Below, in pieces: positions 48,601-54,035 of a stretch of 64,000 nt of DNA. Position numbers and translations under genes: made by a program. The stretch spans positions 1,989,730 to 2,053,729 of the forward strand of contig CAIIXF020000007.1 of assembly GCA_903813345.2 (NCBI GenBank), given 5' to 3'. The stretch comes from Owenia fusiformis (taxonomy: Eukaryota > Annelida > Polychaeta > Sabellida > Oweniidae). Under the pieces are notes generated by a model. That model searched no databases. It saw only the letters and a list, made by a program, of their open reading frames with translations, and had not been told where the DNA came from. Each line of letters starts with the position of its first letter. The first letter of the stretch is position 1.

Positions 48601-49555
48601 AGAGCTGGACGAGGAGCCAAGCTCAAGAGCCAGAGGAGCCAGGCTAAAGAGCCAAAGAGCTGAACGAGGAGCCAGAGGAGCCAAGTTCAGGAGCTCAAGG
48701 AGCCAAGCTTAAGAGCCAGAGGAGCCAGGCTAAGGAGCTAGAGGAGCCAGGCTAAAGAGCCAAAGAGCTGGACGAGGAGCCAGAGGAGCCAGGCTAAGAG
48801 CCGAAGAGCCGAACGAGGAGCCAGAGGAGCCAAGCTCAAGAGCAAGAGGAGCCAGGCTAGGAGCCGAAGAGCTGAACGAGGAGCCCGAGGAGCCAAGTTC
48901 AGGAGCCAGAGGAGCCACGTTCAGGAGCCAGAGGAACCAAGTTCAAGAGCCAGAGGAGCCAGGCTACAGAGCCCAGGGAGCCAAGCAAAGAGCTAATAAC
49001 GCAGCAACCGCCGATATCCATCCTACAAAGAGAATTATAGTGACATTTTAGTTTATGAACATTAAAGAGTGTTATTTTCATGTATTAATAGTTGTGTTAA
49101 AATATATGTATTAAATTGGAAGCCATTTGTGACTGTCGTTTTATCCAGTCCACCAAACCAGGACTGGGCCCACAGAGAAGTGTAAGGTGAAAAAGTTACT
49201 CATCGCTTCCAGACTATCAGCAAAAGTCTGGAACGCGACAATATTATAGTGATGTCATCAACCTTCTATAACCAATCAAATAGTTGCAACTTTATGACAC
49301 CAAAATTATTCAAACTCCTTTTCAAACTTTTTGTGGAAATAAGGCCCTTTGTAGAACATTTTACACAATGAATTGAAATTCCAAAATTCAGCTGTATTGA
49401 TGCTATCAATATTATATTTCTTTAAATCATGAGATATCTGATTTGAAGTTTAATACATGATACTTTATTTTCAGCATTTTATCCCTATAAGAGATGCATG
49501 TTGGAGCAAGAAACCAGCTGGAACATCATTCACAGTCTATACTAAAGACCTATGA
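21611..49555 (+). CDS. TROAP: Tastin (trophinin-associated protein) homologue, complete, 15 coding exons
   Basis: Exons: 21611-21639, 21916-21990, 23224-23374, 23579-23727, 24813-24925, 25178-25308, 25417-25521, 25612-25756, 26026-26138, 26432-26503, 27036-27107, 29043-29261, 29611-31475, 35578-35704, 49475-49555. All phases match and the total is 1148 residues, against about 780 in human. Family landmarks are SKIPV near the N-terminus, GALESILDNTG (exon 6), VRWSDVL then LAMRLFEGE (exons 11-12), DEECAIYACR with RDPVAFNL (exon 14) and HFIPIRDACW (exon 15). Tastin is a microtubule- and spindle-associated protein, first described in trophoblast adhesion. Exon 13 encodes about 620 residues of low-complexity Q/P-rich sequence with QPSxQL, QLQGPQN and TPTQQxA repeats, and two sumoylation-type sites (VKQE, IKTE). 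A 13-codon upstream ORF (21592) overlaps the start. Exon 7 uses donor GTATGT at 25522; an earlier GTAAAC donor breaks the frame. Identification rests on the conserved blocks. Confidence 0.85.
22000..22415. repeat. 70-bp minisatellite next to the exon 2 donor (TROAP intron 2)
   Basis: About six copies of a unit containing 'tttctctttgtttacaattt' followed by 'gattcagggacaattta' and 'gggaaattcttaatttcaaa'. The first partial unit begins about 10 bp after the exon 2 splice donor. A further stray half unit lies near 23470-23520, just before exon 4. Units differ by scattered substitutions. Confidence 0.8.
23786..24282. mobile_element. PIF/Harbinger-type MITE, TTA target duplication
   Basis: Near-perfect terminal inverted repeats of about 45 bp begin 'ggggcggggtcaaaatatc' and end 'gatattttgaccccgcccc'. 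Both sides are flanked by TTA (23783-23785 and 24283-24285), the 3-bp duplication of PIF/Harbinger elements. G-runs lie just inside both arms. There is no transposase. It lies in TROAP intron 4. Confidence 0.7.
27483..29042 (+). repeat. 52-bp minisatellite, exactly 30 units, ending at the TROAP exon 12 acceptor
   Basis: The unit starts GATAACCTGCTTGGTGGT and ends TGTCTTGTTATTGTAG. Counting from 27483 with a constant period of 52 reaches 29043, the first base of exon 12, after exactly 30 units with no net length change. Every unit therefore ends with a copy of the polypyrimidine tract and TTATTGTAG acceptor, followed by GATAAcCT, where the real exon starts GATAAtCT. Variation is limited to a few substitutions (ctt/cct, ggt/gat). 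Since 52 is not a multiple of three, and splicing to an upstream unit meets a TAA in the next unit, the array is not an exon repeat. Confidence 0.95.
29401..29610 (+). repeat. 28-bp tandem repeat ending at the TROAP exon 13 acceptor
   Basis: Seven full units of a 28-bp repeat (consensus 'caaccaattttcagtcattg' then 'aaatattt') start at 29401. They are followed by a half unit ending in the real acceptor 'catatttcag'. Positions 9-14 of each unit correspond to the TTTCAG of the genuine 3' splice site, though only some units keep CAG. The units are more diverged than the 52-bp array, so this array is older. Confidence 0.8.
33765..34802 (-). CDS. Rhodopsin-like (class A) peptide-type GPCR, intronless
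   Basis: A single 345-codon ORF on the strand opposite TROAP, entirely inside its intron 13. Seven hydrophobic segments are visible at about 37-60, 70-90, 107-130, 149-170, 194-217, 237-260 and 283-305. Class A marks are GNALSL in TM1, LAVVD in TM2, a Cys before TM3 (VFGC) and a Cys in loop 2 (HTCRP), ERL in place of DRY, and NFLLY in place of NPxxY followed by an amphipathic helix 8. The Asn-Phe variant in TM7 is common in FMRFamide, myosuppressin and sex-peptide type receptors, so a neuropeptide ligand is the best guess. It should act through G proteins at the plasma membrane. The N-terminus has NSS and NTT-type glycosylation sites. Lack of introns and nesting suggest a retrocopy or lineage expansion. 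The ligand is unknown. Confidence 0.88.
   Translation of the reverse strand: MNQDNSSIVFMDKGISTTSNGLLNNSNGLGIAKKLLRDFLPPILLTLGTIGNALSLAVLCRKKFRKNTTSVYLITLAVVDILAIWLAVLPHWQQKKYVDLRKTVFGCTWMMFLRLSMTQLSAWILVLVTFERLVAVFSPLKVKIIFNVKRAVIILAIVIAVVLGLNIHILWNFELRGKKHTCRPISYKYYLMHAWLDGIAAAYIPSFLMLSANIAIIAKMHMRKKSGSGNSNKIASMTIVLLLCNFSFIFLTFPFVLFHAFHKQWYKKGNASEKDPAQKIHRDIVHLLAYSNQGINFLLYCASGQAFREEIKKMFYDWKRAICGRDNRVRNSLAMNTNIVNTSTH
36374..38667 (+). repeat. 5' LTR (2294 bp, TG...CA)
   Basis: Starts TGTGGGAAAT and ends GGAACGCGACA. A U3 tandem repeat (about 36835-36970, two and a bit copies of a 65-bp unit with 'gggaggggggga' and 'cattgcgtagt') precedes a TATAAA at 36943-36948, the best promoter candidate. 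A consensus donor (CGG|GTGAGG) lies at 37266. Further on are two copies of a roughly 75-bp unit ('tatggccagcatgctact'), a 154-bp direct duplication starting 'attttgtcagttggtttcac' at 37647 and 37801, and a long array of 'gaggagcca' repeats (37870-38420). ATTAAA occurs near 38487 and 38538. One difference from the 3' LTR was found: G at 38133 versus A at 48706. Confidence 0.95.
38669..38686 (+). promoter_or_regulatory. Primer-binding site for reverse transcription
   Basis: One base after the LTR, TGGTGTCAGAAGTGGGAT is complementary to a tRNA 3' end (ATCCCACTTCTGACA plus CCA). From memory this matches leucine tRNA (CAA type). It primes minus-strand synthesis. Confidence 0.85.
38714..46759 (+). 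CDS. Gag-Pol polyprotein with extra C-terminal RS/C2H2 module (2681 residues)
   Basis: One ORF starting 28 bp after the primer-binding site. Gag: acidic start, coiled-coil-like stretch at about 120-200, capsid-like region at about 478-640, two CCHC knuckles at 701-714 and 719-732. Protease: DSGA at 787-790. Reverse transcriptase from about 1250, with YLDD at 1380-1383. RNase H: DTDAS at 1527. Integrase: HHCC finger from about 1765, and the DDE triad D1835, D1895, E1931 (spacing 59 and 35). A GPY/F-type module (RWLGPF) follows at about 2060. Residues 2253-2681 are an added module: Arg-Ser rich start (MARSRSRERGRKRSR), 8-10 residue SSHHKDY-type repeats, one C2H2 finger (CPYC...H...H) at about 2493-2515, and an acidic tail. 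No hydrophobic or signal segment exists, so it is not an envelope. A splice acceptor (tttgatttcag, AG at 45460-45461) lies just before the in-frame ATG at 45470, so a spliced mRNA could express the module alone. Gag and Pol are fused without a frameshift. Confidence 0.93.
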   Translation: MATSDTDTNRAVESKLQTDRDMEMDLQLDGEKTVFFKGQPGGDDMVLDDTIPVEDTPSPNRPKRAFPLQSTGYWSGTEQQVLPNYATPPRGAHGINQPRTSTEEVPVSRMSEELFTLQRELVSQQLQTTLLTSSVKEQGECVHELRREQQTLRGDLSQGLNTFQKDLSLGLSSVHGALQSIAKTMEQSRSPPEEIKKKHIRGSSVNPMAQEWQIYQDPITEHQLKSHSSYRGISPRECGQAQLEAKFHREDTPMMFEPVPGEAGGWLPPYLVHERRVKQEQETACQQDGPVRSTWEKRTTFGEPPLPPPGMRYQAHPMEDRSHLEGGSNCSVKGMQRNPDPMLSYVEVSKESGGAVPKLTSSSRRAEKTAVKESPQPRYRPELKQATMMANPHLELPSRSSHNETARATPEETVTGAKGQEQGCEPDVSPGKKSRNKEASNASDTSALDSVLQMAQKAFEICGKVVESSNTGRNTRIKPTQTFDGSNPWPDYKAYFQTCVANNNWTDKEKAQYLATNLRGDAQQIVLELERGYSYEDLLEALEKRFGPGGKADVYEAELCSRKRKPRESLQSLGQHIRRLTSMAYPEMSRDAQDRLARRSFEQAIPDEELRRAIHRKEPSTLDKSIEIALREESYQESERIRQGLKGRTKEQRISTVEEDSSEFTKLLHGLKRELLTEIKNLQNQEESPKPQGKAGTRYPCKSCGERGHSMTSCSQTRCYNCDGLGHIASSCPEPRRHRNDSKFSNTSPIRFLTDNDVELQPGSKQIVRKILADAKFCGTPVQFLIDSGAVRNMISIESYHTIPPYRRPSLKPASRVFIQADGSPLSTYGEISGEINIDGRATLITAVVADIAQTGILGSEYMSNSGAVINFNKLEMIFDDEEALEQYQVQDEQNEQSQPSSDRGSPLLPLRRSQRNERRVTFSEVKERNKKTKYDKNVDAEDSELEEEDAESTKEPQDIPGELDRGPNCTRGEAPYPDAPRVCELVADEHIPPYSSRLLKVHIGFAPSEEPSQLGIIESVLPDALASDEVEVVPALIESKGGIAPIELRNYSALPVELEMGTILGVFSSVENLVFHLDESQEAVNLISWRREPVEGELKTEEMRNCPILNLPMNCDQASLIGPSNMQDMGASHMEERAVGLDSRAPLVVSTEETGAKEEQKQDAQEEGLPSFLLDLFERSTEGLNEEETIQVKQLLMQNSDVFASSEKDLGQTSWVKHKIPTGDAEPIKQSYRRLAPGRQIEVDEQVKELIERGVIEPSQSPWSSPIVLVKKKDGKWRFCIDYRKLNTITHKDAFPIPNIAETLDLMGECSYFSTLDLCSGYWQILMDEQDRDKTAFSVRGGQYRWVVMPFGLTGAPATFSRLMERVLVGLTLKTSLVYLDDVITFANSIDVAVQRLQEIFNRFRAAGLKLKPSKCSLFRGKVEFLGHVVSREGVSPNPQKVQQIAEYPTPKCVKHVRQFVGGVSYYRRHIKDFARIAGPLHELTKKNVTFYWDQACQEALDTLKEKLMSAPILGYPRTGCPYILDTDASNEAIGAVLSQIQEGAERVLYYASKRLSRPERNYCVTRRELLAVVNYTKYFKQFLYGVRFTIRTDHSSLRWLVNFKEPEGQLARWIQSLQEFDFETEYRPGPKHQNADLMSRIPCKQCSHCDGRCAPSEVEEDYEDVTLAVTLKPEWSLAEIAAAQREDPHLSKLISRLSQREMKPDWSEISSESKEEKTLWTQWNRLQLHEEMLCRRWEEEDGREATLQVVVPHVLQSRVLELSHASPVAGHFGVKRTTERCRRRFYWPNLAADVRAACRACEVCGARTNPPKKKKSPMQQWSTGAPMERWGIDVVGPFPETPRGDKLLLVCSDYFTKWPEVFPIPNQLATTVATKFVHEVCSRWGIPKEVHSDQGRNFEAEVFQEVCALMGIDKTRTTPFHPQSNGLVERFNHTLVDTIVKLLAPEYNQEDWDLKVPLALMAYRSSVHQSTGETPSMMMLGREFQTPLERLIDTPEEEELATDYARGLRQRMKEVHEQARGSLKQAADRQKLRYDRNINEKTYKVGDAIWVQNKRRTVGKSPKLQPRWLGPFQVVTKLSPVVYRVREKGTGKPRVIHFNLTKRYESPLPQKWPAVKDVEVEIPYKPLPPFPLEDLEPDEGVNNAPSKSRRESPGVSVKRGVEGFEHDKGKIGTEPSFIGIPNKEEDQSEPTESTTKKCPLGVDTNPFIAGNSNKEEVHEQKRQRETSRTRRVRQRPTKLKDFVCLISGLSMARSRSRERGRKRSRPHTPERSRDRSPPRKRDYHHQSSSHNQGHPSQSSSHHQEHPPSSSHHKGNPTQTSSYHHDRTPKSSSHHKDYTPKNNSGLKDTYTQNSSHHKDYTPKNFHIQSSSHLKDYSSNSTSSQKDTQNKNTSHQKDCSSRGVSNKKDPPKSLAQQKKTSPICAPPEKVPKTGSKSQREQEPKTSGPTLKHYVIPKVNHSAKEDDKEPKLTPTVGSKKAMDEDPKCKQGHQCPYCLKIFAKKYNLTRHLKTIHLRENLPPSTATRESELSNASNWEQQEPVIVLQEAVEDKAPLISESYEAEEPDISDHETGNVDSGDGDSKTKEDVEPGHQLEDSDEGELKIDEDAGPGNESEDTEEEYTKSKEASPKINRRVVLVKTRDMGTMTNPPRMSNRRRFRLPRKFYLKVNLIDVEGTSSSDE
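46935..46944 (+). promoter_or_regulatory. Polypurine tract
   Basis: GGAAGGGGGG, two bases before the 3' LTR, is the expected primer for plus-strand DNA synthesis. Confidence 0.85.
46947..49240 (+). repeat. 3' LTR (2294 bp)
   Basis: Same length and organisation as the 5' LTR at a constant offset of 10,573 bp. The only difference I found is A at 48706 against G at 38133. Short ORFs read through the 'gaggagcca' repeats occur identically in both LTRs and are not supported as genes. Polyadenylation signals here act in the same direction as TROAP transcription. Confidence 0.95.
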
Positions 49556-50690
49556 GCAGGAGTGGACAACAGATAATCATATGAGATCCTGTGGGAAATA
49601 GCAATGCAACCATGTTCTCATAGAACGAAGAAGGCGAAAAGGAGTGGAATTAGCAAGGAATGAAGTAAACAAACATGAAGTTTGTATCTTCAGTCAACAG
49701 TACAGTTAACCTGTCTATAAGTGAACATTTCTGGAACCAGCTTAAGTGATTTCATTAAGTGATGGAGGAGAGAGAGGTTGTGATATCTACTAGGGAGTAA
49801 ATGGCATATCTCATAACTGGGATAACAAGAACATTTGATGTGTTCATGTTACAGATATGATCACATTACATAGAGGTTTTACTGTACCATACATAATAGA
49901 AATTCCCCCATTCAATGCTATGTTTTTCAACCAATGTATTAACATGGACATCAAGCTGTTCTGGTTAATATGCTATCTATCTGACATGGTCAAATCACAA
50001 GAGAATTCATTCAATTCAAAATGTCATTTTTGAAACTAGTTTTATGCCTTGACCCCAACCTCTAAATTAATTTACAAAATATTGAATGATGACATTTTTA
50101 ATCTGATTTGATAGGACAAGACATTTCTTTATTAAGATTATCATATATAGAAACATGTCTTTTGGCAGCATTCCTAAATATTGGGAGATCAATTTTGGCA
50201 ACCATTTGTGGTAAACTTGTTGATGAGTTTATTTATGGACTACAATCAATGAATCAAATGAAAAATGCACTACATGTACATGGTGAACTGAAATCCTGTA
50301 CTAAAATGGGGCAATATGTCTCAATATATACATATTTAAAAATTGTTTAGAATGTATTTAAAAATATATCTAGAGCCGATTGGAAATAGAGTTAAAGTAT
50401 TTGGGAGGTTGATGAAAGTTGAGATTTGAGAGGTAAATGGATGAATTTTTGATTTTGAGAGGTTGAGTGAAGAATTGATATTTGAGAGGTTTATTGAAAT
50501 CAATTTGAGAATTAAGAGGTTGATTTAAGAGTTAGTTCAAATTTGAAAGGCTATCAATTAATGTGCTACAGAGATGTGTACAGTGCATTCTGCTTCTTGT
50601 GTGAAGTTTTATGTGAAAATTAAGGTGAATGTTGTATTGATTATTGTTGTTTCAATTATAAGGCCTATTATCGTATGATCTGTAAAATGA
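49556..50690. other. TROAP 3' flank; no further gene seen
   Basis: Probable 3' UTR and intergenic DNA after the TROAP stop. No canonical AATAAA was noticed close to the stop. A loose repeat of 'gagaggttgatt'-type units (about 50400-50550) is the only structure seen. Confidence 0.4.
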
Positions 50691-50727
50691 AGCCCTCTGA
50701 TTGGTCAGTTCTTGTGCTGTACCAATC

Positions 50728-50958
50728 TGTATTGCTGAGATTGTCCCCGTTGATCATCTCCGTCGCAATACAGAAAATATTGGTACGGAAGGGACAATCT
50801 CAGTAGCAATACAGAGGATCACACGATAAAAACGTTATTGAATGATTTGAAGTGCAATACAGGATATATTCTGTCTCGACTTCGTCTCGTTCTAATACAA
50901 AATTTCTCGAACAGAATATATCCTGTAAATGCACTTCAAATCATTCAACAACTTATAG
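50728..50958. mobile_element. Two adjacent imperfect palindromes
   Basis: The first (about 50728-50818) pairs 'tgtattgctgagattgtccc' with 'gggacaatctcagtagcaat'. The second (about 50842-50956) pairs 'tgatttgaagtgcaatacag' and 'aggatatattctgt' with their inverses. Both are hairpin-forming. A degenerate foldback element is likely. Confidence 0.5.
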
Positions 50959-51098
50959 TACATTAGCGGGAATCCAGAAGTGCTGTCTTGCGATCTATAA
51001 TTTGGAATGGCTCTGATGACAGATTTAGATTTTAGGAGTCTTGCTCCATAATAGGTGTCTGTTAAAGTTTATGCAAGGCTACTGAGGTAGTACATATA

Positions 51099-54033
51099 CC
51101 AGGTCGTTCAATAAGTTCTCATAATTTTGCTCTCATTTTAAGAGTTTTTTATATTTTTCCATGAAAATTTCACAGACGATGCAGAATGTATCTGTGTAAC
51201 AACCCTGCAAAAATTAAGTTTTAATTCTAATGGTCGTGAAAATGGCGGTTGTTATAGTAACATGAAAAATGGGTAGGCGGGGCAGATTATTTGACGTCAT
51301 AGTGGCATATAATTCAGTTCAACATTGTGGAGAGTAACAAGTGTTTTAATGTCATGTAGTCCCATTTATCCCATGAAATAGTATGGGGTAAATGTTTCTA
51401 TTCCTACTTTAAATGCTCAAAATAATGTCCATTGGATGCGACACACTTTCGATGACGTTCTACCCAATCCTGGAAGATTTTATGGAATCCATCAGGAAAT
51501 CTAGCTCTGAGAGCATTTTGGACTGCATTCTGCAAATCTTCTGTCGATGCAAATCGAAAACCTCTCAGCTCATCTTTCATTGGGCCAAACACGCCAAAGT
51601 CGCATGGGGCTTCATCAGGTGAATATGGTGCCTGTGGGAGAACTTCCATTCCGAGTTCTCCTATGGTGTTCAGTACAACTTCTGCCCGGTGACACGGGGC
51701 ATTATCCTGATGAAATATTCTTGTCGCCAACTCTAGGAGGGGGCGTTTCTTTGAGAAGGCCCGTTTGAGATGCCTCTTGAGAACCTGAAATAGTCAGTAG
51801 GATAGGATACTAATGCCTTTAACATTTGTACTTAAAGTGCCCGATAAAGTATAAAATGCGCATGCGTCCAGGTGTTGATAAACTATAAATAGCGAAAATC
51901 CAGGGTTTGTCACCACAAGGTAAGCCAGGACGTGTTGAGAGAACAGCTAGTGTTGATATTGAATTTATATGTAGCCAGATAAGTTTCCTTATTGAAATTA
52001 CATATGGTTATTAGCAATACTTTGTTGGTGCTAAATAATAAAATATTTAGAGTATATATGAGAGAAATTGGTCATTTCGAACCTGTTGAAAAGTTTGTGG
52101 CTCTCGGCTACACCGGGGAATTTACTTCCATGAGTACACACATAAATGTGGGGTTCCCCAAGAGGTACGCGACAAGGTGACCTGGCATCAAATGTGCGAC
52201 TAAATGCTACTATCGAGAAGATAAAATAACGAATACGACAATAAGTTATTGCATGTGACAATTCCGAGCCTTCATCTCACTGAAGTATTTTGAAGTGAAA
52301 ATAGGATTTTTGTTTTGATACATGGATTCAGATGAACGTAACTTTATTCTGACAACTAATCAAAACTGAACAAAATTGATTGTACGTAACAGACAATTTA
52401 TTGTTTTACAATGTTTTGATTGGCTAAACGAATGAAACCAACAAATTATGACATGTAAATGACAATTTTGAAATGTAAAATTTAAAAGTGACAAACACAA
52501 CCTCCCTATCCACTCTTTGGGAGCCCTAGTAAATTAGTAATATGTACATGCAGCAGTGGTAGTGTGCAGCTTATTATCACACTACGCTTTGTATTCTAAA
52601 GCCTGTTGTTTGTAATAACACTGTTCACTCAACGTATGTTTTGTGTGTGGGCAGTCAACGATAATCATTGTTTTATCCCGGTTATATGACCTCGGCAATT
52701 ATAACAAAACCGTACTAAACGAAAAAAACGCAAATAAGAGAAAGCTTTCACACACATATAAAAAATGAACTAGTCTAATCCGCCAGTATAAACTCTGTGC
52801 TATACGTAGCCGGGTCAGGCGCACACTTTAACCATTTTTATAGTTCAAATCTGATTTTAAATTTGATTTGATTTAATGTTTTTACTCTTATATTGATTAA
52901 TTTATTAATAATGAATAAGCTTACCATTGCATAATAGTCCTTGTTTATTCTCTGACCATCAGAAATTGCATGCGTAAGCAGCACCCCAGAGCTATCCAAA
53001 AACACAATGAACATCACCTTGCCGTCATTTTTGGTCAGTTTTGCCAGGGTTGAAATGGGAGTAGGTGAGTTCTTAGTTCTCCAACCACTTGATGCTCTCT
53101 TCCCAAGGGGCTCATAATAGCTGACGTACACCTCGTCGCATGTGATAATTCGTTGAAGAAAACTATCCCCTTCATCTTGGTATCGTCTTAGAAATTCTTG
53201 GGAAACCTCAACTCTGCGGGCTCTCTGGTCACTAGTTAACTCCTTTGGCACCCATTTAGCACACATGAGGTTCATTTTAAGCTTCTCTTTCAGAATGAAG
53301 TGTGTTCTACCTATACTAATGTTCACATTCTCACTAAGTTCCCGTACAGAGATGCGGCGATCATCATCTAGAACTGTCTTAACTCTTTCAACAGCCTTTG
53401 GGTTGGTGACTTTTACCGGTCTGCCAGTCCGTTTTTCATCCATCACAGATTTTCTTCCCTCTGAACCAAACCTTTGATACCATTGGTATATGGTAGGTGT
53501 GCTCATTAACTCCTTTCCATAAATATCTTGAACTGCTTTTATTGTTTCTCCTCTTGATTTCTTGGATAACACACAAAATCTTATCACACTACGGATTTGA
53601 ATTTGAATTTCATCTTGACTTTTCACAAGACCACAGTCAGCTGCCATCTTGGGTCTCTCTATTGAAACCTTTTCTGTGATGTCATACCTTTTTATGTGAT
53701 GTCACAGTAATAACTATACTCAGAAAAGTTGCATCTTTCACACTGATGTCAAAACCTGTTTCTATGGTTGCAAATCTTTCAGATAAAACATATGACATTT
53801 CAAGATGAAATCTAACTACATCCATGGATTTTACGATCAAATAAAGTTGCCCCGCCTACCGATTTTTGACGTTACTATAGCAACCGCCATTTTCACGACC
53901 ATTAGAATTAAAACTTAATTTTTGCAGGGTTGTTACACAGATACATTCTGCATCGTCTGTGAAATTTTCATGGAAAAATATAAAAAACTCTTAAAATGAG
54001 AGCAAAATTATGAGAACTTATTGAACGACCTGG
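51099..54033 (-). mobile_element. Mariner-type DNA transposon, 2.9 kb, long TIRs
   Basis: Terminal inverted repeats of about 185 bp (51099-51285 and 53848-54033) start CCAGGTCGTTCAATAAGTTC, differ at only a few positions and are flanked by TA on both sides (51097-51098, 54034-54035). Between them is a complete transposase gene on the minus strand. Complete ends and ORF suggest a recently active copy. Confidence 0.92.
51404..53647 (-). CDS. Mariner-family (DD34D) transposase with one intron
   Basis: Exon 1 is 52925-53647 (241 codons), exon 2 is 51404-51784 (127 codons with stop), for a total of 367 residues; mariner transposases are about 345. The intron 51785-52924 has donor GTAAGC and acceptor ATTTCAG, and joining in phase 0 restores the continuous family sequence (YYAM then VLKRHLKRAF). 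An N-terminal helix-turn-helix region (WYQRFGSEGRKSV, then an SVRELSENVNIS helix) binds the TIRs. Catalytic residues are the D of ITCDEVYVSYYEP, the D of HQDNAPCH, and the D of APCDF; the last two are separated by 34 residues. No stop or frameshift interrupts it. It catalyses cut-and-paste transposition at TA. The 1140-bp intron has no recognisable gene; it could also be a spliceable insertion. Confidence 0.9.
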
Positions 54034-54035
54034 TA

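Larger units (their letters stand above)
36374..49240 (+). mobile_element. Full-length Ty3/gypsy-type LTR retrotransposon, 12,867 bp
   Basis: The element consists of two 2294-bp LTRs, a primer-binding site, one uninterrupted 2681-codon ORF and a polypurine tract. It is flanked by the 4-bp duplication ATAT (36370-36373 and 49241-49244). Domain order protease-RT-RNase H-integrase places it in the Ty3/gypsy (Metaviridae) group. It sits in the sense orientation in the last intron of TROAP. All cis signals and catalytic motifs are intact and the LTRs are almost identical, so it is very young and may be mobile. Confidence 0.95.

Noticed and set aside
51992-52261. ORFs within the mariner intron
   Set aside because: Short, no recognisable motifs, and present on both strands over the same DNA.
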